This document shows positions 26,377 through 38,740 of a DNA stretch of 64,000 nt, one piece after another. The translations under genes and the position numbers were made by a program. The notes beneath the pieces were generated by a model, which had not been told where the DNA came from, did not search any database, and saw nothing but the letters and a program-made list of their open reading frames with translations. The stretch is from Pseudaquabacterium pictum (GTDB taxonomy: Bacteria; Pseudomonadota; Gammaproteobacteria; Burkholderiales; Burkholderiaceae_C): assembly GCF_005403045.1 (NCBI RefSeq), contig NZ_BJCL01000003.1, forward strand, positions 1 to 64,000, given 5' to 3'. Numbering within the stretch: position 1 is the stretch's first letter; each line of letters begins with the position of its first letter.

Positions 26377-27783
26377 ATGGCAACTTTCAAGGAAATCCCC
26401 GCCGATGCACCGGTGGCGGCCAAGGTCACCAACTGGCTGGAGAACCGGTTCCCGACCGCGTTCGACGCCTACAAGGTGCACATGTCGGAGTACTACGCTC
26501 CGAAGAACTTCAACATGTGGTACTTCTTCGGCTCGCTGGCACTGTTGGTGCTGGTGATCCAGATCGTCACCGGCATCTTCCTGGTCATGCACTACAAGCC
26601 GGATGCGGCCCTGGCGTTCGCCTCGGTCGAGTACATCATGCGCGACGTGCCCTGGGGCTGGCTGATCCGCTACATGCACTCCACCGGCGCGTCGATGTTC
26701 TTCGTGGTGGTGTACATGCACATGTGGCGCGGGCTGATCTACGGCAGCTACCGCAAGCCGCGTGAACTGGTGTGGATCTTCGGCTGCGCGATCTTCCTCT
26801 GCCTGATGGCCGAGGCCTTCATGGGCTACCTGCTGCCCTGGGGCCAGATGTCCTACTGGGGCGCCCAGGTGATCGTGAACCTGTTCGCCGCCGTGCCCTT
26901 TGTCGGCCCCGATCTGGCCCTGCTGATCCGTGGCGACTACGTGGTGGGCGATGCCACGCTGAACCGCTTTTTCAGCTTCCACGTCATCGCCGTGCCGCTG
27001 GTGCTGCTGGGCCTGGTGGTGGCCCACCTGCTGGCGCTGCACGATGTGGGCTCCAACAATCCCGACGGCGTCGAGATCAAGGGCCCGAAGGCGCCGAAGG
27101 ATGCCAACGGCAAGCCGGCCGACGGCATTCCGTTCCACCCGTTCTACACGGTGCACGACGTGTTCGGCGTGGGCATGTTCCTGATGGTGTTCTGCGCCAT
27201 CATCTTCTTCGGCCCCGAGCTGGGCGGCTACTTCCTGGAGTACAACAACTTCATTCCGGCCGACCCGCTGAAGACGCCCGCGCACATCGCCCCGGTGTGG
27301 TACTTCACGCCGTACTACTCGATGCTGCGTGCGACCACCGACCCGATGGTCAACGTGCTGTGCGGCATCATCGGCATCGCCGGCGTGGTGGCACTGCTGT
27401 CGGTCAAGGGCAAGTCGCGCATCGCCATCGCGGTGGGCGCGATCATCGGCATCGCCCTGCTCAAGACCTTCGACGCCAAGTTCTGGGGCGTGGTGGTGAT
27501 GGGCGGCGCGGTCGTGATCCTGTTCTTCCTGCCCTGGCTGGACAACTCGCCGGCCAAGTCGATCCGCTACCGTCCCACCTGGCACAAGGCCCTGTACGGC
27601 GTCTTCCTGGTGTTCTTCGTGGTGCTCGGCTACCTGGGCATCCAGCCGCCGTCGGACATCGGCACGCTGGTGTCGCAGATCGGCACGCTGTTCTACTTCG
27701 GCTTCTTCCTGCTGATGCCCTGGTGGAGCACCATCGGCACCTTCAAGCCGGTGCCTGACCGCATCGTCTTCGCCGGGCACTGA
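26377..27783 (+). CDS. petB: Ubiquinol-cytochrome c reductase cytochrome b subunit
   Basis: This 468-residue integral membrane protein carries both b hemes and the quinone sites of the bc1 complex. The N-terminal half has WYFFGSLALLVLVIQIVTGI and the heme-binding segment RYMHSTGASMFFVVVYMHMWRGLIYGSYR; the Qo-site region includes GYLLPWGQMSYWGA, and the C-terminal half starts with FGVGMFLMVFCAI. It is longer than mitochondrial cytochrome b because of extra C-terminal helices, as usual in betaproteobacteria. It sits in the middle of petABC with 18 bases before petC. Confidence 0.97.
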   Translation: MATFKEIPADAPVAAKVTNWLENRFPTAFDAYKVHMSEYYAPKNFNMWYFFGSLALLVLVIQIVTGIFLVMHYKPDAALAFASVEYIMRDVPWGWLIRYMHSTGASMFFVVVYMHMWRGLIYGSYRKPRELVWIFGCAIFLCLMAEAFMGYLLPWGQMSYWGAQVIVNLFAAVPFVGPDLALLIRGDYVVGDATLNRFFSFHVIAVPLVLLGLVVAHLLALHDVGSNNPDGVEIKGPKAPKDANGKPADGIPFHPFYTVHDVFGVGMFLMVFCAIIFFGPELGGYFLEYNNFIPADPLKTPAHIAPVWYFTPYYSMLRATTDPMVNVLCGIIGIAGVVALLSVKGKSRIAIAVGAIIGIALLKTFDAKFWGVVVMGGAVVILFFLPWLDNSPAKSIRYRPTWHKALYGVFLVFFVVLGYLGIQPPSDIGTLVSQIGTLFYFGFFLLMPWWSTIGTFKPVPDRIVFAGH

Positions 27784-27801
27784 GGCAGGAGCACACACAA
27801 C

Positions 27802-28575
27802 ATGAAAAGACTCATCGCAAGCCTGCTGGCCGCCCTGGCCTTCTGCTCGCCCGTGCTGGCTGCCGGTGGCGACACGCCGCCCTGGGACAAGTTCCCGAAG
27901 GAGCGTGTCACCGACATGGCCGCGCTGCAGAACGGCGCCAAGCTGTTCGTCAACCACTGCCTGAACTGCCATGCCGCCGCCTTCATGCGCTTCAACCGCC
28001 TGAAGGACATCGGCCTGACCGACGAACAGATCAAGAAGAACCTGCTGTTCACCACCGACAAGGTCGGCGATCTGATGACGGTCTCGCTGAGCGCCAAGGA
28101 TGCCAAGGATTGGTTCGGCGCCCAGCCGCCCGATCTGACGGTGATCGCACGGTCGCGCTCGGCTGCGGGCAAGGGCACGGGTGCCGACTACCTGTATTCC
28201 TACATGCGCGGCTTCTACCGCGACGAGACCCGGCCCACCGGCTGGAACAACCTGTACTTCCCGGCGGTGGGCATGCCCCATGTGCTGTGGGAAATGCAGG
28301 GCGAGCAGCGCGCGAAGTTCGTCGACGAAAAGGATCCGCACGATCCCGCCAAGACGGTGCATGTCTTCAAGGGTTTCGAGCAGAGCAAGCCGGGCACGAT
28401 GAGCAAGGCCGACTACGACCTGGCCGTGGCCGACCTGGTGGCCTACCTGCAATGGATGGGCGAGCCGGCACAGACCCAGCGCGTGCGCATGGGTGTGTGG
28501 GTGCTGCTGTTCCTCGCGGTGTTCACCCTGATCGCCTGGCGTCTGAACGCCGCATTCTGGAAAGACGTCAAGTAA
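27802..28575 (+). CDS. petC: Ubiquinol-cytochrome c reductase cytochrome c1 subunit
   Basis: This 257-residue periplasmic heme protein is anchored by a C-terminal helix (VWVLLFLAVFTLIAWRLNAAFW). Residues 1-20 are a signal peptide. The heme attachment motif is C53-L-N-C56-H57. GAQPPDLTVIARSR and the later VGMPHVLWEMQG contribute the distal side, where the axial Met is expected. Third and last gene of the bc1 operon; a hairpin with a T-run follows. Confidence 0.96.
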   Translation: MKRLIASLLAALAFCSPVLAAGGDTPPWDKFPKERVTDMAALQNGAKLFVNHCLNCHAAAFMRFNRLKDIGLTDEQIKKNLLFTTDKVGDLMTVSLSAKDAKDWFGAQPPDLTVIARSRSAAGKGTGADYLYSYMRGFYRDETRPTGWNNLYFPAVGMPHVLWEMQGEQRAKFVDEKDPHDPAKTVHVFKGFEQSKPGTMSKADYDLAVADLVAYLQWMGEPAQTQRVRMGVWVLLFLAVFTLIAWRLNAAFWKDVK

Positions 28576-28613
28576 TCCTCGTCCTGCGGGCCCGGCTGCC
28601 AAGCCCGGGCCTG

Positions 28614-28658
28614 GCGCGCAGCGGCTGACCTTCGGGCGCCCTGCGCGCATTGTTTTTT
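28614..28658 (+). terminator. Intrinsic terminator after petABC
   Basis: GCGCGCAG pairs with CTGCGCGC across a 19-base loop, followed by ATTGTTTTTT. A second GC hairpin lies just upstream (near 28586-28612). The placement between petC and sspA fits the end of the bc1 operon. Confidence 0.55.
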
Positions 28659-28688
28659 GAGCCACTGCTTCACTGGGAACCCGCTGCC

Positions 28689-29303
28689 ATGATGGTGCTT
28701 TACTCCGGAACCACCTGCCCCTACTCGCACCGTTGCCGCTTCGTGCTGTTCGAGAAGGGCATGGACTTCGAGATCCGCGACGTCGACCTGTTCGCCAAGC
28801 CCGAAGACATCGCGCTGATGAACCCGTACAACGAGGTGCCCATCCTGGTGGAGCGCGACCTCATCCTGTACGAGAGCCACATCATCAACGAGTACATCGA
28901 CGAGCGTTTCCCGCATCCGCAGCTGATGCCCGGCGATCCGGTGGCCCGTGCGCGCGTGCGCCTGTTCCTCTTCAACTTCGAGAAGGAGCTGTTCGCCCAC
29001 GTCAACCTGCTGGAAGCGCGCGGCGGCGTCAAGGCCAACGACAAGCAGCTGGAGAAGGCGCGCAGCCAGATCCGCGAGCGGCTGACCCAGCTGGCCCCGA
29101 TCTTCCTGAAGAACAAGTACATGCTGGGTGACGACTTCAGCATGCTGGACGTGGCCATCGCACCGCTGCTGTGGCGCCTGGACTACTACGGCATCGACCT
29201 GTCGAAGAATGCCGCCCCGCTGCTGAAGTACGCCGAGCGCATCTTCTCGCGTCCGGCCTACATCGAGGCGCTGACGCCGTCCGAGAAGGTGATGCGCAAG
29301 TAA
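28689..29303 (+). CDS. sspA: Stringent starvation protein A, glutathione transferase fold
   Basis: This 204-residue protein binds RNA polymerase and alters promoter choice under starvation. The thioredoxin-like N-terminus MMVLYSGTTCPYSHRCRFVLFEKGMDFEIRDVDL and the C-terminal end SRPAYIEALTPSEKVMRK closely match betaproteobacterial SspA. Two adjacent ATGs (28689, 28692) can serve as start; the frame extends 13 codons upstream without conservation. It lies directly after petABC, a standard order in this class, and is followed by sspB after 11 bases. Confidence 0.95.
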   Translation: MMVLYSGTTCPYSHRCRFVLFEKGMDFEIRDVDLFAKPEDIALMNPYNEVPILVERDLILYESHIINEYIDERFPHPQLMPGDPVARARVRLFLFNFEKELFAHVNLLEARGGVKANDKQLEKARSQIRERLTQLAPIFLKNKYMLGDDFSMLDVAIAPLLWRLDYYGIDLSKNAAPLLKYAERIFSRPAYIEALTPSEKVMRK

Positions 29304-29314
29304 GAGGCGGCCGC

Positions 29315-29833
29315 ATGACCAAACCGCCCGCACCGGACGAACAGGGCAGTTCCACCCGGCCCTACCTGATCCGCGCGCTGCACGACTGGTGCACCGACAA
29401 CGGTTTCACCCCCTACCTGGCGGTGTATGTGACGGCCGGCGTGCAGGTGCCGATGGAGTACGTCAAGAACAACGAGATCGTGCTCAACGTCGGCTTCGAG
29501 GCCACCAGCGGTCTGCAGCTGGGCAATGAGTTCATCGAGTTCAAGGCGCGCTTTGGCGGCGTCTCGCGCGAGATCGTGGTGCCGGTCGACCATGTGGTGG
29601 CGATCTACGCCCGCGAGAACGGCCAGGGCATGGCCTTCCCGGTGCCCACCGATGCCGCGGCCAGCGGCCCTGCGGCCGATCCCGCCAAGACAGGCCTGCG
29701 GCTGGCCCGCTCGGCCGATGACGAGGTGGAAACGGCGGCGTCTGTCACGGCTGTCACCACCGCCGACGACAGCCCGCCACCCGAGCCGCCGGCTCCGGGC
29801 GGTGGCCGGCCGGCGCTCAAGCGGGTGAAGTGA
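29315..29833 (+). CDS. sspB: ClpXP protease specificity-enhancing factor SspB
   Basis: This 172-residue adaptor delivers ssrA-tagged proteins to ClpXP. The folded dimer domain covers roughly residues 14-115 (RPYLIRALHDWCTDNG, YVKNNEIVLNVGFEAT, FKARFGGVSREIVVPVDHVVAIYARENGQGM). A long acidic and proline-rich linker follows, and the ClpX-binding tail is GGGRPALKRVK. The ATG follows an AGAGG ribosome site. Co-transcribed with sspA. Confidence 0.95.
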   Translation: MTKPPAPDEQGSSTRPYLIRALHDWCTDNGFTPYLAVYVTAGVQVPMEYVKNNEIVLNVGFEATSGLQLGNEFIEFKARFGGVSREIVVPVDHVVAIYARENGQGMAFPVPTDAAASGPAADPAKTGLRLARSADDEVETAASVTAVTTADDSPPPEPPAPGGGRPALKRVK

Positions 29834-29864
29834 TGGGCTGCGGCTGCCTGTCGGCCGCGCGCCC

Positions 29865-29870
29865 TAGAAT
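29865..29870 (+). promoter_or_regulatory. Putative -10 element of the tRNA-Thr gene
   Basis: TAGAAT in CCCTAGAATTTGAA lies 13 bases before the mature tRNA start, which is a plausible distance for a short 5' leader. No clear -35 is visible. Confidence 0.42.
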
Positions 29871-29883
29871 TTGAAAAAGCCGT

Positions 29884-29959
29884 GCCGGCTTAGCTCAGTT
29901 GGTAGAGCAACCGCCTTGTAAGCGGTAGGTCATCCGTTCGATTCGGATAGCCGGCACCA
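29884..29959 (+). tRNA. tRNA-Thr, anticodon TGT, encoded CCA
   Basis: A complete 76-base cloverleaf. The acceptor stem is GCCGGCT with AGCCGGC, the D arm contains AGTTGGTA, the anticodon stem is ACCGC with GCGGT around CTTGTAA (anticodon at 29917-29919), and the T arm is ATCCG-TTCGATT-CGGAT. The discriminator is A and CCA is encoded. It reads threonine ACA/ACG-type codons. Confidence 0.97.
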
Positions 29960-30014
29960 CCGACCCGAGCCGGCCTTGCCCGCCGGTCTGCCCCGTGATC
30001 GGGCGCCAGCGCAC

Positions 30015-30350
30015 TCAGCCAGGGCCCAGCAGTTTCACCCGCAGCGGCGGGCCGTCCCAGCCACGGGTGCGCAGATGGGCTTCCAGCGCCGGCAGCATCT
30101 GCCGCAGCTTGGCAGCCACCGCATTGCTGCTGGCCAGCAGACTCCAGCCTGTGTCGTCGATCGGTCCCGCGCGCACCGAACTGCGCATGGCCGGCGGCAG
30201 CAGCGGGGTGATGGCGGCCAGCCGGTCCTGCGATTCGCGCATGCGGCGGGCCAGCAGGGCCAGCGGTTCGCTTCCGGCCAGCGCCTGGCCGATGGCCAGG
30301 GTGCTGCTGGGAAGGGGCGGAGCGCCGGGGCGGCGGGGAGCAGAAGCCAT
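30015..30350 (-). CDS. DciA-like protein (DUF721)
   Basis: This 111-residue protein belongs to the DUF721/DciA family. Members are thought to load or support the replicative helicase DnaB in bacteria that lack DnaC. The core LLPPAMRSSVRAGPIDDTGWSLLASSNAVAAKLRQMLPALEAHLR is the KH-like domain typical of the family. It faces away from secA across a 246-base gap, an arrangement common in proteobacteria. AGAATA on the plus strand at 30357 (TATTCT on the gene strand) lies six bases before the ATG and no ribosome site is seen, so it may be leaderless. Confidence 0.8.
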   Translation of the reverse strand: MASAPRRPGAPPLPSSTLAIGQALAGSEPLALLARRMRESQDRLAAITPLLPPAMRSSVRAGPIDDTGWSLLASSNAVAAKLRQMLPALEAHLRTRGWDGPPLRVKLLGPG

Positions 30351-30596
30351 CGGCCGAGAATACCCCGATGGTAGACTCCGCGGTTACGTCGGGTGGTCGC
30401 CAGCCCAGGAATGGCCGGTGACCTCCGCCCGCCTTGCAGGCCGCCGATGCGGCCCCATCTGGGAGGGCACCTGCACCGATCCAGCCGGCTTGCCGGCGCC
30501 CCAGACACACCAGCCGGGGTCCTTTCGTGCGTGGTTCCGCGGGCCTGTCAGGCGCCGGTCCACCCGGGACCCAGGCGCACAGCCACCTGACGCCGC

Positions 30597-33341
<2,745 letters not shown>

Positions 33342-33399
33342 AACGGCAGCCAGTGGCCGTCCACGTGCGGAAGTCGCGCGTCACGCCACCGGCTTCCGC

Positions 33400-33444
33400 T
33401 TGACAAATCCAGTTGCAAACTGATACCCGGATGATCCCTTGCTT
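33400..33444 (+). promoter_or_regulatory. Promoter region of the FxDxF PEP-CTERM gene: overlapping sigma70-like and sigma54-like elements
   Basis: TTGACA at 33400 with GATACC 16 bases on gives a partial sigma70 promoter. A sigma54 core is also present: GG at 33429-33430, ten bases, GC at 33441-33442 within CTTGCTT. PEP-CTERM genes in several exosortase-bearing bacteria are sigma54-dependent through PrsK/PrsR, which makes the second reading attractive. Downstream, ACCCT-GCAT-AGGGT (near 33490-33503) forms a small palindrome in the untranslated leader. The remaining gap after secA shows one GCGGAAG/CTTCCGC hairpin and nothing else. Confidence 0.35.
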
Positions 33445-33573
33445 GGGGGGTGTGGCGGCCGCGTTGAGTCGCTACAGTCCGGGGAAATACCCTGCATAGG
33501 GTTTCTCCAAGGTCAGCGCCAGTCCGCTGGTCTTGCCTGGTTTGAACGATTCCAAGACTTCAAGGAGTGATGC

Positions 33574-34044
33574 ATGAAACTGAAACAAGTGACTTTGGGC
33601 GTGGCCCTGGCGCTGAGCGGCCTCGCCGCCAACGCAGCCGATGTGAACCTGGGCGCTGATCCCGACAGCTTCAGCGTGATGGCCGTCGGCGGCAACGTCA
33701 ACTTCTTTGACACCTTCAGCTTCTCGCTGACGACGGAGTCGGTGGTGAACGCGACGGCGGTCTCCTTCGGTGGCATCCGCTCGGGTTCGGCCTGGTCGAT
33801 CGTCGACTCCATGGACAACCTGATGGCTGGCACCTACAGCCTGACCACCATCCCGGCTTCTCTGGCGTCCCTGACGCTGGGCGCTGGTGACTACGCCGTC
33901 GTCGTGACCGGCAAGGGCCAGGCCAGCGGCGGCATGTACGGCGTGTCGGTCAACGTGACGCCGGTGCCGGAACCCGAGACCTACGCCATGATGCTGGCCG
34001 GTCTGGCCGCGCTGGGCTTCCTGGCCCGCCGCCGTCAAGGCTGA
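33574..34044 (+). CDS. FxDxF-type PEP-CTERM exported protein
   Basis: This 156-residue small exported protein has a signal peptide of about 21 residues ([21 protein letters not shown]) and a C-terminal PEP-CTERM anchor ([26 protein letters not shown]). The F-F-D-T-F-S-F motif near residue 43 places it in the FxDxF class of short beta-rich PEP-CTERM proteins. These are thought to be surface or matrix proteins sorted by exosortase. A strong AAGGAGTG ribosome site and a following intrinsic terminator show a well-expressed single-gene unit. The role beyond surface sorting is unknown. Confidence 0.9.
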   Translation: MKLKQVTLGVALALSGLAANAADVNLGADPDSFSVMAVGGNVNFFDTFSFSLTTESVVNATAVSFGGIRSGSAWSIVDSMDNLMAGTYSLTTIPASLASLTLGAGDYAVVVTGKGQASGGMYGVSVNVTPVPEPETYAMMLAGLAALGFLARRRQG

Positions 34045-34076
34045 TTGCCGACGGGCTTCGCCCGGTTTGCAAGGCG

Positions 34077-34099
34077 AAAGCGGCTTCGGCCGCTTTTTT
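34077..34099 (+). terminator. Intrinsic terminator after the PEP-CTERM gene
   Basis: AAAGCGGC-TTCG-GCCGCTTT with a TTCG tetraloop and a continuing T-run, 32 bases after the stop. A smaller CGGGC-TTC-GCCCG hairpin precedes it. This is the clearest intrinsic terminator in the window. Confidence 0.85.
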
Positions 34100-34176
34100 C
34101 ATGGGCGGCTGTGGCCGCCCTTTTGCATGGCTGCACAGCGGGTCCGGCAGGCAGCAGGACTTCGCCAGCCGGCTCC

Positions 34177-34182
34177 TACAAT
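34177..34182 (+). promoter_or_regulatory. Putative -10 element of the argJ promoter
   Basis: TACAAT in CCTACAATCCGCC, 36 bases before argJ. Its context matches the argB -10 region. Confidence 0.4.
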
Positions 34183-34217
34183 CCGCCGCTCTCCGAACCG
34201 CTGACCGAGGTCTCTCC

Positions 34218-35447
34218 ATGCCCGTGAATCTGCCGCCCCTGGATCCTGCTGCCCTGCATGCCGTGCCCGGGGTGCGCCTGGGCGTGGCGAAGGCGGGCAT
34301 CCGCAAGCCGAACCGGGCGGATCTGGTGGTGCTGGCCCTGGACGATGGCGCCGCCGTGGCCGGGGTGTTCACCCAGAACCGCTTCTGCGCCGCACCGGTG
34401 CAGGTCTGCCGCGCGCACCTGGCGGCCGGGCAGGGCATCCGGGCGGTGTTGGTCAACACCGGCAACGCCAATGCCGGCACCGGTGCCGACGGCCTGGCGC
34501 GGGCGCAGCAGACCTGTGCCGCGCTGGCGGGGCTGATGGGCCTCGCGCCGCAGCAGGTGCTGCCGTTCTCCACGGGTGTGATCATGGAGACGCTGCCGGT
34601 CGACCGCATCGAGGCCGGCCTGCCCGCCGCGCTGGCCGACCTGCGGCCGGACAACTGGGCGGCTGCCGCCCAAGGCATCATGACCACCGACACCCTGCCC
34701 AAGGCCGCGTCCCGCCAGCTTCAGATCGGCGGCCGCACCGTCACCATCACCGGCGTCAGCAAGGGCGCCGGCATGATCCGGCCGAACATGGCCACGATGC
34801 TGGGCTTCATGGCCACCGACGCGGTGATCGCCCCGGCGCTGCTGCAGGCCCTGGTGACCGAGGCGGCCGATGCCAGCTTCAACCGCATCACCATCGACGG
34901 CGACACCTCGACCAACGACTCCTTCGTGCTGATCGCCACCCGGCAGGCCGGGCATGCGGAGATCACCGCGCTGGATTCGGCCGACGGCCAGGCCCTGCGC
35001 GCTGCCATCACCGCAGTGGCCCAGCAGTTGGCCCAGGCGATCGTGCGCGACGGCGAAGGGGCGACCAAGTTCATCACCGTGCAGGTCGAGGGCGGCCGCA
35101 CCGAGGCCGAGTGCAAGCTGGTGGCCTATGCCATTGCCCATTCGCCCCTGGTGAAGACCGCATTCTTCGCCAGCGATCCGAACCTGGGCCGCATCCTGGC
35201 GGCGGTGGGCTATGCCGGCATCGACGACCTGGACCAGGGCCTGATCGACCTCTACCTCGACGATGTGCATGTCGCCACCCAGGGCGGCCGACACCCTGGC
35301 TACAGCGAGGCCGATGGCCAGCGGGTGATGCGCCAGAGCGAAATCACGGTGCGGGTGCTGCTGCACCGCGGTGCAGCACAGGCCACGGTGTGGACCTGCG
35401 ACCTGTCGCACGACTACGTCAGCATCAACGCCGACTACCGCAGCTGA
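34218..35447 (+). CDS. argJ: Bifunctional ornithine acetyltransferase / N-acetylglutamate synthase
   Basis: This 409-residue enzyme recycles the acetyl group between N-acetylornithine and glutamate in the arginine pathway. The precursor self-cleaves before a catalytic threonine, here T193 in NMATMLGF, giving alpha and beta chains. [25 protein letters not shown] and [15 protein letters not shown] are family blocks, and the ending [13 protein letters not shown]-type sequence is present. Whether it is mono- or bifunctional cannot be judged from sequence. The ATG at 34218 is supported by the start of homology; the frame extends upstream 39 codons into the leader. Confidence 0.96.
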   Translation: MPVNLPPLDPAALHAVPGVRLGVAKAGIRKPNRADLVVLALDDGAAVAGVFTQNRFCAAPVQVCRAHLAAGQGIRAVLVNTGNANAGTGADGLARAQQTCAALAGLMGLAPQQVLPFSTGVIMETLPVDRIEAGLPAALADLRPDNWAAAAQGIMTTDTLPKAASRQLQIGGRTVTITGVSKGAGMIRPNMATMLGFMATDAVIAPALLQALVTEAADASFNRITIDGDTSTNDSFVLIATRQAGHAEITALDSADGQALRAAITAVAQQLAQAIVRDGEGATKFITVQVEGGRTEAECKLVAYAIAHSPLVKTAFFASDPNLGRILAAVGYAGIDDLDQGLIDLYLDDVHVATQGGRHPGYSEADGQRVMRQSEITVRVLLHRGAAQATVWTCDLSHDYVSINADYRS

Positions 35448-35535
35448 GACCGCCGGCGCGGCCAAGCCCGTCCCGGCAGGCGACAATCGGCCACCATGAC
35501 GGGTACCTACGGGAAACCCGCACCGGGGAGATGGC

Positions 35536-36882
35536 TTGGCTGGATTGGATGAGGACCGGGGCGTCGGCGCCCCGCGGCGTTGGGGCCTGGCCCCCGATGA
35601 TCTGTTGCATGACAGGGTGTACCGCCGGCTGTGGTTGTCGATCCTGCTCAGCGCGGTCGGCAACCAGGTCACGCTGCTCGCGCTGCCGCTGACCGCAGCG
35701 CTGCTGCTGCAGGCCACGCCCACGCAGATGGGGCTGCTGGTGGCTGCCGAGGTGCTGCCGTTTGCGCTGTTCTCGCTGCCCGCGGGGGTGTGGCTGGACC
35801 GGGTGCGCAAGCTGCCGGTGTACCTGGCTGGCGAGCTGACGATCGCACTGGCCGTGCTCACCGTGCCGGTGGCCTGGTGGCTGGGCTGGTTGGGCATGGA
35901 CTGGCTGTACCTGGTCGGTTTTGCGATCGGTTCAGTCAACGTGGTGGCCGGCAGTGCGTCGCAGATCGTGCTGACCCAGGTGGTGCCGCGTGAACGGCTG
36001 GTGGAGGCCCATGCCCGCAATGCGCTGGCCAGCTCCGGTGCCGAAGTGGCCGGGCCCGGCCTGGCGGGCGTGCTGGTCAAGTGGCTGGGTGCGCCGGTTG
36101 CCCTGCTGCTGGATGCGCTGCTGCTGGCCCTGTCGGCGGCCATCCTGCGAGGCATCCGGGTGACCGAGGTGCTGCAGGCGCGCCGACCCGGCCATGGCTT
36201 CCAGCAGGAACTGCAGGCCGGGCTGCAGTTCGTGCGCAGTCAGCGACTGCTGGTCGCCCTGGCCCTGGCCGTGGGCGGCTGGCAGGCCTGCCACAACGCG
36301 GTGCTGGTGGTGCAGATCCTGCACGCCAGCCGGGGCCTGGGCTTGTCCGAGCAGGCCATCGGCCTGTGCTATGCCGCGTTGGGCGTCGGCACCATTTCGG
36401 CCAGCCTGTACGGCAACCGGCTGAGCGACCGCATCGGCCCGGGGCCGTCGCTGGTGCTGGGCTTCGTGTTGTGCGGGTTGGGTTGGCTGCTGCCCTGGCT
36501 GTGGCCGACGGGCGCAGCCGGCGTGGCGGCCTTTGTCGCGATGCTGCTGCTCGCCGGCACCGGCGGTGTGCTGATCTTCATCAACTTTCTGGCGATGCGG
36601 CAGGCGGTGACGCCCGTGCAGCTGCTGGGCCGGATGACGGCGACGATGCGTTGGCTGATCCTGCTGCCGGCGATTCCCGGTGCCCTGCTGGGCGGCTGGA
36701 TCGGCGAGCGCTTCGGCCTGGTGCAGGCGCTGGGCGCAGCCGGCGGTGCGGCCGTGCTGCTGGCGTTGCTGGCCTGGCGCGGCGGGGTGATTCCCGCGGT
36801 GCGGGTGCTGCCTTCACCGGCCGATCTGCATGCCGCGCCGCCGCTGCCTGGACCCGGCCCCGGGCCGGCGCAGACGACCTGA
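35536..36882 (+). CDS. MFS transporter (EntS/MFS_3-like)
   Basis: This is a 448-residue major facilitator protein with about twelve helices. Typical features are the N-terminal RRLWLSILLSAVGNQVTLLALPL, the loop LPAGVWLDRVRKLPVYLAGE between helices 2 and 3, and SSGAEVAGPGLAGVL after the central part. Relatives include enterobactin-export and drug-export type carriers; the substrate here is unknown. No ATG or GTG begins the frame before the first helix, and a TTG preceded by GGGGAG is the most likely start. An 18-codon open frame from 35496 overlaps this start. It is convergent with ugpQ, with a 12-base gap. Confidence 0.8.
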   Translation: MAGLDEDRGVGAPRRWGLAPDDLLHDRVYRRLWLSILLSAVGNQVTLLALPLTAALLLQATPTQMGLLVAAEVLPFALFSLPAGVWLDRVRKLPVYLAGELTIALAVLTVPVAWWLGWLGMDWLYLVGFAIGSVNVVAGSASQIVLTQVVPRERLVEAHARNALASSGAEVAGPGLAGVLVKWLGAPVALLLDALLLALSAAILRGIRVTEVLQARRPGHGFQQELQAGLQFVRSQRLLVALALAVGGWQACHNAVLVVQILHASRGLGLSEQAIGLCYAALGVGTISASLYGNRLSDRIGPGPSLVLGFVLCGLGWLLPWLWPTGAAGVAAFVAMLLLAGTGGVLIFINFLAMRQAVTPVQLLGRMTATMRWLILLPAIPGALLGGWIGERFGLVQALGAAGGAAVLLALLAWRGGVIPAVRVLPSPADLHAAPPLPGPGPGPAQTT

Positions 36883-36894
36883 GCGGCCTGCGGT

Positions 36895-37640
36895 TCAGCC
36901 CGCCGCCGGCGCGAAGCGGTCGACCGCGTCGGTGATCAGGCCGTCGACGCCCAGGGCCAGCAGGCGCTGCGCATCGGCGGGCTCGTTGACGGTGTAGACC
37001 ATCGCCAGCCAGCCGGCCTGGCGGGCCTGCTGCAGCAAGGCGGCGTCCATCAGCCGGTGGTGGGTGACGATGGCCACGCAGCCCAGTTCGGCAGCCACGT
37101 CCAGGCAGCCCGACCACAGGCTGTCGAGCAGCAGGGCGCGGGGCAGGTGGGGTGCGGTCTCGCGCGCGCCCTGCAGCGCCTCGGGCCGGAAGGAGCTGAA
37201 CAGCGGCGGCACGGCCTGGCCGGCCCACAGCCGCGCGGTCTGCTCGCCCACCACCCGACCAGTGATGACTTCCTGCCCGGGCGTCGGCTTGATCTCGATG
37301 TTCAACTGCAGCTGGTTGGCCAGGATGAAGCGGGCCAGCGCAGCCAGCGTGGGCAGCGGCTCACCGGCATGGCCGCGGCTGTGCCAGCTGCCGGCATCCA
37401 GCTGCGACAGCGCACTCCAGGACAGATCACCCGCAGTGCCCTGGCCGCTGGTGGTGCGCTCGAGCGTGGCATCGTGCAGCAGGAAGGGCACGCCGTCGGC
37501 CGACAGCTTCACGTCGCATTCAAAGGCCCGGTAGCCGTGGGCGGCGCCCAGGCGGAAGGCCGCCAGCGTGTTCTCGGGCGCCAGCTTGCCGGCGCCGCGG
37601 TGGGCGATCCAGCGCGGGCAAGGCCAAGCCGGTGCAGCCA

Positions 37641-37641
<1 letters not shown>
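36895..37641 (-). CDS. ugpQ: Glycerophosphodiester phosphodiesterase
   Basis: This 248-residue cytosolic enzyme hydrolyses glycerophosphodiesters (for example glycerophosphoethanolamine) to glycerol-3-phosphate and an alcohol. The family start WIAHRGAGKLAPENTLAAF (H14, R15, E23, N24), FECDVKLSADGVPFLLHDATLERTT, and LNIEIKP carry the active-site residues. It shares its start base with the ugpC stop and is the last gene of ugpBAECQ. The ethanolamine it can release is the substrate of the EutBC encoded 10 kb away. Confidence 0.94.
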
Positions 37642-38720
<1,079 letters not shown>

Positions 38721-38740
38721 GTTCTCTTGTGTTGTCCGGT

